In this document: positions 8,306-16,011 of the stretch, one piece after another | Numbering within the stretch: position 1 is the first letter of the stretch | How the letters are laid out: every line of letters starts with the position of its first letter | Source of the DNA: Streptomyces aculeolatus | Lineage (GTDB): Bacteria > Actinomycetota > Actinomycetes > Streptomycetales > Streptomycetaceae | Direction: 5' to 3' | Assembly (NCBI RefSeq): GCF_020400605.1 | Contig: NZ_JAINRD010000031.1 | Location: forward strand, 1 to 64,000 | DNA length: 64,000 nucleotides | Made by a program: the position numbers and the translations under genes | The notes under the pieces: model-generated | The model's database searches: none | Told to the model about the DNA's origin: nothing | Seen by the model: only the letters and a program-made list of their open reading frames with translations

Positions 8306-9208
8306 TTAGCCAGCCGCTACCTGGCGAAAGCCCCCGCTACAGAACCAGTCGTGTGCAGCGAGCGCTTCATATAGAGCCACCATCCAGGAGTTTTTGTGAA
8401 GGCGTGCACGCGAGCGGGCGAGTCCCGCCATGTACTCACTGACGCCTAGCGCCCCGCCGTCCCGGAAAACCTCCTCGATAGACAACTCAATGCCCGGCAG
8501 TTCGTCCGCGGCTTGGTCCTCAAACAACTGGGCAAGGTTGAAGGTCTCGAAGTGGTGTCTGACGCGCCCCGCAAGCCTCGAATCCCATGAAAAAGGCGGA
8601 TCCACGTAGAATTCGATCACCCAGCTCGCCGGCCTGTCCAGGGGCATTGCCTCATAGGCGCTGCCGTCGTCCAAGCTCGTTATAAGCCGCGCCTTCAACC
8701 ATCTATCCTCGTCGATGTCATCGAAATAGGGGTGGAGGGTTTGTTCCTCGTAGCAGGTCGGGGCACTGTCACTCTTCGCGAAGTTGCAATCCGAGCAGAT
8801 GGGCAGCAAGTTGATCGGAACTGCGGCAAGGTAGGGATAGATCGACTTGGGCATGTGGTGATCGACCTGGCGCACTGAACCGACGCCGCACATCGGGCAC
8901 TTGGTCTTGCGGTTCCGGGCCTCTTCGTACACGGGACGGCCAGGATGGTGTGGGCCCATCCGCCGTTCGTACATGGCGATCAGCGCGTCTTTATCGCCTT
9001 TCTGAGAAGGAGGGGGAGCAAACGCGGCGGGCTTCAGATGGTGCAGTGTGGAAGTGCGGCACGCCTGCTCATACTCACCGGCAGCAATCACAACATTTAG
9101 CTCATAACTGCCGAGTACTGTCCGCATCGGCAGGCTGATCCTTGCACTGATACACATGCGGAACGCTTCTCGCGTTCCGATCTGAGGAGGGTCTAGTCGG
9201 CGCATCAC
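8306..9208 (-). CDS. ptuB: HNH endonuclease, Septu PtuB-like
   Basis: About 300 residues. The HNH/zinc core is plain: CPMC (104-107), VDHHMP (115-120) with the catalytic histidines, PINLLPICSDCN (131-142) providing the Asn and the second Cys pair. The C-terminal half is helical and unassigned. GTG at 9208 overlaps the stop of the upstream ATPase gene (GTGA), with ATG at 9205 as alternative. An ATPase of the PtuA type directly followed by an HNH protein is the definition of the Septu anti-phage system, in which the ATPase controls nucleic acid cleavage by the HNH subunit. At 300 residues it seems longer than many PtuB proteins. A stand-alone HNH nuclease is less likely given the coupling. Confidence 0.8.
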   Translation of the reverse strand: MMRRLDPPQIGTREAFRMCISARISLPMRTVLGSYELNVVIAAGEYEQACRTSTLHHLKPAAFAPPPSQKGDKDALIAMYERRMGPHHPGRPVYEEARNRKTKCPMCGVGSVRQVDHHMPKSIYPYLAAVPINLLPICSDCNFAKSDSAPTCYEEQTLHPYFDDIDEDRWLKARLITSLDDGSAYEAMPLDRPASWVIEFYVDPPFSWDSRLAGRVRHHFETFNLAQLFEDQAADELPGIELSIEEVFRDGGALGVSEYMAGLARSRARLHKNSWMVALYEALAAHDWFCSGGFRQVAAG

Positions 9209-10713
9209 CGCCCGCCTTCACGGCGGCGGGTCGCGGAGCGGGCCAATGCGCGTCCTTCGGCACCCAGTTGGTCATCGAATTCATGGAGAATGTCCTCGAA
9301 GGACATGCCGTCCTCGGCAAGCGACTGGATCAACCGGTTGAATCCCGTGCGGCGCACCTCCAATCCGAAGATCTCCCGGGTTATCGCCCCGACGTTCTCA
9401 CCGAACGTCTCGATCTCGGGGTGATCGACGCGGAGATCGTCGCCAGCCCTGCGCAGGGCCCAGACTGCCTCACGAGGCGTCTCCTGGAGCACTACGGGCG
9501 AGTGGGTGGCAATGATCGCGATGCCGTTACGGTCTCTCAGCAACTCGGACAGTGTTCGTACGAGTGTCGACAGCAACGGTGGGTGGAGGTGAGCCTCCGG
9601 TTCGTCGATCAGGACAAGGGTGCGTTCGGTGGTGTGCTGCACCAGCCGGGCCAAAGTAAGCAAGACGATCTTATGTCCCGAGCTGAGCCCGTTGAAGACC
9701 GCCTCGGGATCTGGCCGGTCCTCGGCGCACGCAAGCCTGGCGATCTCGTGGTCGTGGAAGAGGGGATCCGTTTCTTCGAGCTTGGCCAGGATGTCACGCC
9801 AGCGGCTAGCCTTCGCGGGGTGATCCTCCACGCACCTCTGTACGCACTCGGCAAACTCGGGTCCCAAATCCGTGTGGGTCTTCACTCCCTGACCGTCGGC
9901 CGTTTTTAGGCCGACATACTGGTAGTCGACGCGGTCAGCGACCCTGTTGACCGCTTTTCTGACCGGGTGCGGGCCCTGGGAGTCGAAAGCGCTGAACGAT
10001 ATGTACACGACGTTGGCGAATGGGTGCTGCCGACGATCGAGCCTGTCCTCAAGCGAGCTTTGGCGCCATCTGCCGTGTGGGGTGAGTGTGGTTTGAGCGA
10101 TGTTGTGTAGCAGGTGTGTCTTGCCTACGCCGTTGCTTCCAATGACCGCATGGATGTTGCTGGGAGGATTCTTGTCGGGATCTACCCTCAGTTCGATGGT
10201 GAGTACCGGGGCGCTCCCGGACAGCGTCTCCTGCCGGTAGCGGACGTGGAAGCGTGAGAGTGTGGGTCCGCCATGGGCGATCCTGTGATACTGCGTACGG
10301 ACCGTATCGGCACCGATGCTACGCAGCAGCGAGTCCCGCATGACGCGTTCGTTGCATGCTTGTTCGAAGAGCTCGGCATCGCGGGCAACATCGCGCAGAC
10401 CGGAGAAGATGGCCAGACGCGTTTCTTCATCGAACTCGTCGCGGAGCGTGGCGTAGTAGCTCTCGTCGATCCCCAGGGAGAAGAACCCCGGTTCAAGGGA
10501 TTCGAAGCGCCGAGGCAGGGAAGTCCGGCCGGCCTCCATGCCGAAGGAGCCGATCTTCACTGCACCGACGTTCACGCCCCGGCTACCGTTGTAGCAACGC
10601 AAATGGAAGACCGTCCTGAACCCGTAGTCATCCCAGTCGTCGCTTCCGAGCCACGCTATGCCTGGACGAGTGCGTGCTGACTCCCGCGCGTTGGGCGCCG
10701 TAGTGAAGTACAC
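9205..10713 (-). CDS. ptuA: OLD/SMC-like ATPase, Septu PtuA-like
   Basis: 502 residues. Walker A GSNGVGKT (192-199), ABC-type signature LSSGHK (343-348), Walker B LVLIDEPEAHLHP (366-378), and the H-loop ATHSP (402-406) place it in the AAA_21/OLD-like ABC ATPases. The first 180 residues are an N-terminal extension. The gene is coupled by a GTGA overlap to an HNH gene, the PtuA-PtuB arrangement of Septu. No reverse transcriptase is nearby, so it is not part of a type I retron. No ribosome-binding site precedes GTG 10713, but TAATGT (10725-10720 on this strand) ends 6 bases before it, which suggests a leaderless mRNA. Confidence 0.8.
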   Translation of the reverse strand: MYFTTAPNARESARTRPGIAWLGSDDWDDYGFRTVFHLRCYNGSRGVNVGAVKIGSFGMEAGRTSLPRRFESLEPGFFSLGIDESYYATLRDEFDEETRLAIFSGLRDVARDAELFEQACNERVMRDSLLRSIGADTVRTQYHRIAHGGPTLSRFHVRYRQETLSGSAPVLTIELRVDPDKNPPSNIHAVIGSNGVGKTHLLHNIAQTTLTPHGRWRQSSLEDRLDRRQHPFANVVYISFSAFDSQGPHPVRKAVNRVADRVDYQYVGLKTADGQGVKTHTDLGPEFAECVQRCVEDHPAKASRWRDILAKLEETDPLFHDHEIARLACAEDRPDPEAVFNGLSSGHKIVLLTLARLVQHTTERTLVLIDEPEAHLHPPLLSTLVRTLSELLRDRNGIAIIATHSPVVLQETPREAVWALRRAGDDLRVDHPEIETFGENVGAITREIFGLEVRRTGFNRLIQSLAEDGMSFEDILHEFDDQLGAEGRALARSATRRREGGR

Positions 10714-10872
10714 CGGGTCACATTACCGAACACACTCATGTCGTATGGGCGGATGCAGGGATCCTGCAGACTGGACAGGCCGAACTGCGTGATCGCCGCC
10801 CCCTCGGCCACTGTTGCGGCCGTGGCGCTGCCGTCCACCCTGAACAGCGACGCCGCCTGCCGCAATCCGGCA

Positions 10873-11150
10873 TCGGGGAGGCATCTTCGAGACCGAGCGC
10901 AGCGGAAAGCAACACAGGGGAGCTTGCCGAAGCCAGCCGCCTCCGCGTCCGTGCCTTCAAACGATCACGCTCCTCGGCCGCGACCAAGTCGTAAACGGTT
11001 GGCGGCCCACCAGCCGCATCATGGACACGTTCGATGAGTCGCCTCATCTGCACCGCGCAGTGTTCCAGCGCATCAACGCCTTCCACGGCAGCTCCCGCGA
11101 AGACTTAGGAGTCTCCGACCGCGTCACCTACCAACAACATCCCCGCACGG
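10873..11150 (+). pseudogene. Decayed paralogue of the one-TM gene at 4316-4888
   Basis: The DNA aligns with 4520-4830 of the intact gene: GAGCTTGCCGAAGCC versus GAGCTGGCCGAAGCC, GCTCCTCGGCCGCGACC versus GCTCCTCGGCAGCGACC, and near-identity over GTGTTCCAGCGCATCAACGC and the following GAAGACTTAGGAGTC stretch. The copy lacks the membrane segment, has a one-base deletion after GCCTTCAAACG that shifts the frame, and an internal deletion removing most of the segment before the QRINAFH region. It is not translatable as one protein. Confidence 0.8.
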
Positions 11151-11659
11151 CCTCCTCCTCCCGCTTGCGCGACGGGATTTCCGAAGCTGTGACCTGCAGT
11201 GCAGACCTCATAGCCCAGTAGCACATCGCGTCGGCCCCAATTGTGGTCCAGGTGGCCTCGGGTTCAAGTCCCGTTACTCACCCTCGCTAGTAGGTAGCTG
11301 AGACCCCCGTTCTCTAACACGGGGCACCGGGTCTGCTATCTGTCCGGGAGCGGTGGCGTTGCGTCGCGGACTGTAACCGGGAGGAGATGTGCACGACCGT
11401 GTTCCTCCGTGCCGGAGCCCCGTCCGATCTTCCATTTGAGTGTCGGGCGCGTGCATCTCATGGTCCGGCGGGTGTCGTATCGGCTGCCGGCTGGGAAGCA
11501 CCGCTGGCAGCGCGGGCGTAGCCTGGTTCACCGACCGGTGATGCCCGAGGGCTGTCCCACCTGTCCCGTTGTCCCTCTAGGGCTGTGCGGGCTGCCGAAA
11601 CGCGCTGGGCAGGAGCGGGGCCCCTCACATCGAGGATGTTTCAGCAGCTTGTGTTGGAG

Positions 11660-11700
11660 GAGGCGTTGATGTCTGACATCAACCCTGACATCAACGCCTC
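11660..11700. repeat. Inverted repeat with an internal third copy
   Basis: GAGGCGTTGATGT (11660-11672) and its complement ACATCAACGCCTC (11688-11700) are perfect 13-base arms. The loop carries another GACATCAAC at 11675-11683. It lies about 75 bases before the tRNA fragment, where integrative elements often keep recombination or excision sites. Function is not known. Confidence 0.45.
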
Positions 11701-11773
11701 AGGGCGGGTACAACCCACAGCGGTCGCCGACGCCACCAACGCTGTGGCCACCGTCGATGCCGGATGCCCTCAC

Positions 11774-11823
11774 GACCGCCTGAAAAGCGGAAGGTCGCCG
11801 GTTCGACCCCGGCCCCAGCCACA
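11774..11823 (+). mobile_element. tRNA-Phe-like 3' half, probable attachment-site scar
   Basis: The sequence carries an anticodon arm CCGC-CTGAAAA-GCGG with a GAA (Phe) anticodon, a variable loop, a perfect T-arm GCCGG-TTCGACC-CCGGC, and an acceptor 3' strand CCCAGCC followed by ACA. The D-arm and 5' acceptor strand are absent, so it is not a functional gene. Isolated tRNA 3' halves are what site-specific integration into a tRNA gene leaves at one end of an element. It marks the probable right edge of the island holding the NACHT and Septu genes; the matching complete tRNA would lie left of the window. Confidence 0.65.
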
Positions 11824-11839
11824 GCATATGAGCAGCAAA

Positions 11840-11871
11840 AATGCCCCCTCCAAGATCACGGAGGGGGCATT
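11840..11871. terminator. Hairpin after the tRNA fragment
   Basis: Perfect 12-base arms AATGCCCCCTCC (11840-11851) and GGAGGGGGCATT (11860-11871) with an 8-base loop, just after the tRNA 3' end. It resembles the terminator of the original tRNA gene, and would also lie downstream of the convergent M20 gene. Confidence 0.65.
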
Positions 11872-11945
11872 CTCGTGCTCTTTCACGCCAACGGCTCCCG
11901 AGGAACCGAAACCGTTGGTGTCGGTGTTGTCTCAGGACACCAGGG

Positions 11946-13229
11946 TCACCGCGAGCTTCCGGCGCGTTCCGCAAGCCAGCCCGCCATCGCTCGTACGCCG
12001 GTGCCGATGGCGCGTTCGTCCGGGGTGAAGTCGGGGTAGTGCGGATAGCCCGCTGTGATGGGAGTGCCGGGGGTGTGGACGCCGAGGAAGGTGTACGTGC
12101 CCGGCATCCGGTCCAGGAAGAGGGCGAAGTCCTCGCCGTTGAAGGGGAAGACGGCGTGCAGCCGGGTGACCGCGTCCCGGCCGAGCGTGCGGTGGAGATG
12201 GCGGGCCAGCCGGTGGGCGTCGGGTTCCGGGCAGACCATGGCGGGGAACGGGCCGGGCTCGAAGCTCACCTCGGCCCCCGGGTACGACGCAGCCAGCCGG
12301 CGGATGTCCGCCCGTACCCCCACGTACCGCTCCTCCGGCCAGCAGCGCGACGCGAAGCCCACCGTGGCCCCCTCGGCCCGGGCCCGGGCGACGACGAACC
12401 GGGCCAGCGGACCGTTCGGCGTCTGGAGGTCGACGACCTGCTGCGCCACGTCCGCCGTCGTCTGCGGCGGCGTCACGGTGGCGAGCGCGCCGATCTCCGC
12501 GGCCAGCCGCTGCGCGGCACCGGCGGCGTCCGGCCCCGACAGCGTCACCCGGCCGCGGTCCTGCCCCGGCAGCCCGTACCCCGGTGTCACCGCCAACTTG
12601 CCCACCGGGAACGGCCCGCAGTGCAGGGCGTGGATCTCCCCGACCCGGGGACTGTCCAGCACACCCGCCTCGATCATCGCGCTCGCCCCTGCCAGCCTCT
12701 CTTCGGCGGGCTGGAAGACGAAGACCACCGTGCCGCGCAGGTGCCGCCGCAGCCGGGCCAGAACCTGTGCGACGCCGATGCCCACCGTGGTGTGCAGGTC
12801 ATGCCCGCACAGGTGGGACGTCGCCGTGCCGCCACCGACGATGTCGCCGGGCGGCACCGCGTCCATGTCCGCGCGGTACGCCACAGTCCGCCCCGGGCGC
12901 GCGCCGCGCAGCACCCCGACCACGCCGTGGCCGCCGACCCCGGTCGCCACCGCAAGCCCGGCCGACCGCAGCTCCCGCGCCACCACGCCGGCGGTGCGCT
13001 CCTCCTCGCCCGGACCCTCGGGATGCCGGTGGATGTCCCGCCGCAGCGCGATCAGCTCCCGCTCCAGCCGCCCCACCTCGGCGTCCACCGCCTGCCGCGA
13101 CACCGGCCGCGCCCTCCCGTCCGCGGCGGCGCTCCCCGCGGCCCCCCACACCAGCCCCGCACCGGCCGCCGTCGCACCGCCCAGCACCGTACGGCGCGTC
13201 AGCACGCGCCTCTCCTCAAGACGACTCAC
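11946..13229 (-). CDS. Tat-exported M20-family amidohydrolase
   Basis: 427 residues from GTG 13229, preceded by GGAGGGG at good spacing; a longer frame to 13256 lacks such a site. The N-terminus RRVLTRRTVLGGATAAGAG is a twin-arginine signal followed by a hydrophobic stretch and an Ala-rich cleavage region. M20D (aminoacylase/amidohydrolase) motifs follow: HRHPE (67-71), RADMDAVP (119-126), CGHDLHT (141-147), QPAEE, and a later GEDFALF. These bind two metals and hydrolyse N-acyl amino acids or similar amides; the exact substrate is open. It stands alone, facing away from the neighbouring gene, between two inverted tRNA remnants. Confidence 0.85.
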   Translation of the reverse strand: MSRLEERRVLTRRTVLGGATAAGAGLVWGAAGSAAADGRARPVSRQAVDAEVGRLERELIALRRDIHRHPEGPGEEERTAGVVARELRSAGLAVATGVGGHGVVGVLRGARPGRTVAYRADMDAVPPGDIVGGGTATSHLCGHDLHTTVGIGVAQVLARLRRHLRGTVVFVFQPAEERLAGASAMIEAGVLDSPRVGEIHALHCGPFPVGKLAVTPGYGLPGQDRGRVTLSGPDAAGAAQRLAAEIGALATVTPPQTTADVAQQVVDLQTPNGPLARFVVARARAEGATVGFASRCWPEERYVGVRADIRRLAASYPGAEVSFEPGPFPAMVCPEPDAHRLARHLHRTLGRDAVTRLHAVFPFNGEDFALFLDRMPGTYTFLGVHTPGTPITAGYPHYPDFTPDERAIGTGVRAMAGWLAERAGSSR

Positions 13230-13396
13230 AGTTTCCCCTCCGCGATTCACCGTCACGGAATAGTCGCCGCACCTGTAGGCGGCGGCCCATACGGCGAACC
13301 ACCGGTTGCGGGGTGTTGCTGACTACACCCCCTCGCCAGCGGCGCGCCGCTGGATGTGCTTCCCGCGCTGCCTGGTCGCCGTGGAAGGAAGAAGAG

Positions 13397-13412
13397 CCCC
13401 TCCGAAGAGGGG
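13397..13412. terminator. Hairpin following the minus-strand tRNA remnant
   Basis: Arms CCCCTC (13397-13402) and GAGGGG (13407-13412) enclose a CGAA tetraloop. It lies 3' of the tRNA-like remnant on the minus strand, as the hairpin at 11840-11871 follows the other remnant, so it may be the fossil terminator of the same kind of tRNA gene. Confidence 0.5.
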
Positions 13413-13418
13413 GCGGCG

Positions 13419-13452
13419 TGTGGCCGGGGCCGGGGTTCGGACCGGTGACCTT
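13419..13452 (-). mobile_element. Second tRNA 3'-end-like remnant, inverted
   Basis: On the minus strand the 34 bases AAGGTCACCGGTCCGA... through ...CCCCGGCCACA match the fragment at 11791-11823 with about three substitutions and one inserted base. The D-arm and anticodon arm are not recognisable. Together with the fragment at 11774-11823 it brackets the M20 gene in inverted orientation. Confidence 0.5.
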
Positions 13453-13592
13453 GGGTCTGACCTGCGCCATAGCCGTGCCTGAGTTGCACTGTGTGAACCG
13501 CTGTCGGAGCCTGGAAGCGACAACCCCGAGCAATCGGGACGCATTGTCACGGAGTGATTCGTGTCCGGATGACAATGAAGCGAGGCGATCGC

Positions 13593-15107
13593 GTGTCACG
13601 CATACGCATGGCAGTGGAGATCCACAATGATTCGCCTGTTCCTCTCGTCTGGGCCACGGACGAGCTGGAATCAGGTGATTGGACCGATCCGTGGTACCCC
13701 TCTCGGGCCAGCCCCATCGCCCCCGGCGCCACCGCGGAGTGGCGGGCAGAGGGCGACCTGTTCATCGAGCCGACGAGCGGCACCGAGGGCAGGGTCCGCT
13801 ACAACATAGACGGCGACCCGACGCGGCAGCTGTATGTGCACTTCAACAGCCCGCTCATCGAGTCGCAGTACGGCAACACGTTCCACGTATGGGCACCGCC
13901 GGGATTCGAGGTGGCGCACAGTGGCGGCCAGGGCCACCACGGGCGGCTCGTGGTTCGCCTCCGGCAGACCGCACGCCGTCAGGTCGCCGGCTTCACCCCG
14001 TCGGTCAACGGCTTCCAGTTCTCCAACCGCTGGAATGCGGGCCTGCCCGCGATGGCCGTCGGATTCCTCTGGAATCGACTGCTCGACGAACTCGGCGGGG
14101 AGGCCGCCGACGTGCTGGACATCGCCCGTGTCGACGATGGCTGGCTCCCCATCACGCAGGCCCGCGCCGGAATGTGCGGTGGCATGACCTTCGGCGCCAT
14201 GGACTACTTCGCCGCCGGCAAGCTGCCGCCCGCCACGACGACATCACCCGATTCCGAAAGCGACCCCCTCTTCCAGTTCATCAGGGACCGGCTGCTCGAC
14301 AGCTTCGACATCACCGGTTCCGGGCACCGGTGGCTGGGGTACTCCTCGCCGCTCTATCCCAACGGAGACGAGGGGGTCGTCCAGGTCGCCGGGCTGGCCC
14401 GCGGCCGCTCCTGGGTGACCTACCGGGACGAATGGCCGCGTATCCGGGACGACATCGACGCGGGGAGGCTCTCACCGCTCGGGCTGATCCAGACCGACTC
14501 GCTCGACATCGGCGAGAACCACCAAGTGCTCGCCTACGCCTACGAGCAGAGCGGTCAGGAGGTCAAGCTCTGGGTCTACGACAACAACTATCCGCGCCAG
14601 GACGACTTGCACCTCAAGTTCGATATCACCGACACCACGGGCGAGGTCCATGTCCAGCGCCTTGGCTCCTATCGGGCCGACGAGCCGCGGATCTGGTGCA
14701 TTTTCCGCACCAACGGCTACAACCCGCACACGCCGCCGGACGGACGTCCGCTGCCGCCGCCCGCACCGACGCCGGCTGAGATGTCCCCCGCCGAGGTCAT
14801 CGGCGCGCTGGGCGGAATCGGCGTGGACTTCAGCGTCTCCGAGACGGATCTGCGCGACTGGCTCGGCAATCCGGAGCACACGCCCTACCCCGCGATTTCG
14901 CAGGCACTGCTGTCCCACGGATGGAAACTGAAGGCCCCGGTGTTCCTCGACGTCATCGTGTGGAACTACGAGCACACGCCCGGCGTGGTCTCTCCCCGGC
15001 GCAGTGAGGACGTCAACCCGGACATCCTGAAGGCGGCCGTCCTGGAGGGATCGAACGTGCGCAATGGAACGGAGTTCACGGACTTCGCGCAACTCCTCGC
15101 ACCGTGA
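13593..15107 (+). CDS. Aegerolysin-like domain fused to a papain-like cysteine protease-like domain
   Basis: About 504 residues. The first 120 read like an aegerolysin beta-sandwich: VEIHNDSPVPLVW, GDWT, IAPGATAEWRAEGD, GTEGRVRY. After a linker, RAGMCGGMTFGAMDYF supplies a candidate catalytic Cys195, ENHQVLAYAYE a candidate His310, and WVYDNNYP a candidate Asp330, the order of papain-fold enzymes. The last 100 residues are a separate helical part after a PPPAPTP linker. There is no signal peptide. The start is uncertain: GTG 13593 has GAGG 7 bases upstream; GTG 13554, ATG 13569 and ATG 13608 are alternatives. Aegerolysins bind membranes and often act with partner proteins; the combined function is inferred, not known. 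Confidence 0.6.
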   Translation: MSRIRMAVEIHNDSPVPLVWATDELESGDWTDPWYPSRASPIAPGATAEWRAEGDLFIEPTSGTEGRVRYNIDGDPTRQLYVHFNSPLIESQYGNTFHVWAPPGFEVAHSGGQGHHGRLVVRLRQTARRQVAGFTPSVNGFQFSNRWNAGLPAMAVGFLWNRLLDELGGEAADVLDIARVDDGWLPITQARAGMCGGMTFGAMDYFAAGKLPPATTTSPDSESDPLFQFIRDRLLDSFDITGSGHRWLGYSSPLYPNGDEGVVQVAGLARGRSWVTYRDEWPRIRDDIDAGRLSPLGLIQTDSLDIGENHQVLAYAYEQSGQEVKLWVYDNNYPRQDDLHLKFDITDTTGEVHVQRLGSYRADEPRIWCIFRTNGYNPHTPPDGRPLPPPAPTPAEMSPAEVIGALGGIGVDFSVSETDLRDWLGNPEHTPYPAISQALLSHGWKLKAPVFLDVIVWNYEHTPGVVSPRRSEDVNPDILKAAVLEGSNVRNGTEFTDFAQLLAP

Positions 15108-15247
15108 TTCTCCGTCACCTCCGGGCGAGGAGCGCGGTCCGCCCCGACGGGCACGTCGCCTGGGCCGGCAGCGACGGGGACGACACCGCGCTGTCCGCCG
15201 CCGTGGACCGGGCGCTCGCCACCACCCACCGCCCCGCGGCCCGCTGA
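15104..15247 (+). pseudogene. C-terminal stub of an FAD-dependent aromatic monooxygenase
   Basis: A 47-codon frame overlapping the preceding stop encodes RSAVRPDGHVAWAGSDGDD and then ALSAAVDRAL to a stop. The VRPDGHVAW pattern is the conserved C-terminal end of PF01494-type flavin hydroxylases. The other roughly 450 residues of such an enzyme are missing, so this is a deletion remnant whose upstream part was replaced by the preceding gene. Confidence 0.65.
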
Positions 15248-15316
15248 CCCGCGCCGCGCCGGTCGGGGGCCTCCAGTGGGCGGACTGCGGCACAACGCCC
15301 TTCGGGCGGCGACCGT

Positions 15317-16006
15317 TTACGGGTGAGCCACCGTCCACACCCACCCCAGCGGGGTGAGGTTCAGGGTGCGGGCCACCGCGCGGGACGCGGTGTTCGCGGC
15401 TGTGGTGCTGTAGAAGAGTGCCTCGTTGCGGGGGCGTTGGAGCTTCGCCCAGGCCGCGACCGTGTGCGGCGCCAGGCCGCGGCCGCGGTACGCGGGGTGG
15501 GTCCAGGCGCCGGCTTCCGCGGAGGCCGGGGTCGACGCCGGGGTGTGGCAGATCGAGACCGGGGTGTCGTCCGCGATCGCCATCGCCCACGGGCCCAGCG
15601 CGCCCGTCGTGAGGTCGGCCCACTCCCCCGGCTCCCAGTTGGCCGGCCGCCGCAGGTCACGGGCCCGGCGCCGACCCGGAACGTCCGACACCAGGAGTGG
15701 GAGCCCGGCCGGCGGCAGCGCGGGCAGGGCCGGGGGGACGACGTAGGTGGGGCCGCCCGTCAGGGTGCCGCCCAGGGTGCGGGCCAGGGCCTCCATCGGG
15801 TGCGGTGCCGTCCCGGGTGCGTACGGAGGCGGGGCCGACAGCAGGGCGTGTTCGTGCTCCGTCCCCGCCAGGCCCTCCGCCACCGCCACCAGCCGCGCCC
15901 CCGGCGACCACGCCCAGACCGCCCCGACCCCCGGCGTACGGACAGTCGGCAGCCCGTGGTCCCCCGCCAGTTGCAGCGCCAGCAACCGCCCCTCGTCCCA
16001 CTCCAT
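15317..16006 (-). CDS. GNAT-family N-acetyltransferase
   Basis: 229 residues from ATG 16006. The C-terminal half has the GNAT acetyl-CoA signature: WAMAIADDTPVSICHT, then GAWTHPAYRGRGLAPHTVAAW (motif A, with the R/Q-x-x-G-x-G/A loop) and a closing YSTTAANTASRAVARTL helix. The N-terminal third is variable and may bind the unknown substrate. It begins 5 bases after the stop of the upstream membrane protein gene on the same strand, so the two are probably co-transcribed. Confidence 0.75.
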   Translation of the reverse strand: MEWDEGRLLALQLAGDHGLPTVRTPGVGAVWAWSPGARLVAVAEGLAGTEHEHALLSAPPPYAPGTAPHPMEALARTLGGTLTGGPTYVVPPALPALPPAGLPLLVSDVPGRRRARDLRRPANWEPGEWADLTTGALGPWAMAIADDTPVSICHTPASTPASAEAGAWTHPAYRGRGLAPHTVAAWAKLQRPRNEALFYSTTAANTASRAVARTLNLTPLGWVWTVAHP

Positions 16007-16011
16007 CCCGC

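Larger units (their letters stand above)
10714..11945. other. Degraded region at the right end of the accessory island
   Basis: About 1.2 kb with no intact gene that I can support. It holds a decayed copy of the one-TM gene (about 10873-11150), a T-arm-like fragment GGTTCAAGTCCCG near 11269-11281, an inverted repeat at 11660-11700, a tRNA-Phe-like 3' half (11774-11823) and a hairpin (11840-11871). An ATG at 11668 with GGAGGA upstream opens a frame, but it reads through the tRNA fragment and hairpin, so I do not call it. Confidence 0.6.
13230..13592. other. 363-base intergenic region with a hairpin and a tRNA-like remnant
   Basis: Upstream region of two divergent genes. It contains a short hairpin (13397-13412) and a minus-strand tRNA 3'-end-like remnant (13419-13452). 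I see no gene in it. Confidence 0.6.

Noticed and set aside
8158..8442. 94-codon plus-strand frame at the end of the HNH gene
   Set aside because: It runs over the IS3 remnant in another frame and then into the HNH coding region; no ribosome-binding site or family.
8306..10713. Type I retron (ATPase and HNH with a reverse transcriptase)
   Set aside because: The ATPase/HNH pair also occurs in retrons, but no reverse transcriptase or msr/msd-like RNA is seen on either side.
11585..12028. Small plus-strand ORF at the island end with a good ribosome-binding site (ATG 11668)
   Set aside because: It reads through a tRNA fragment and a terminator hairpin and into the antisense of the M20 gene, so it is unlikely to be a protein gene.
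11841..13322. Plus-strand open frames across the M20 gene
   Set aside because: They are antisense to a gene with clear catalytic motifs and signal peptide, and their composition is Arg/Pro-biased.
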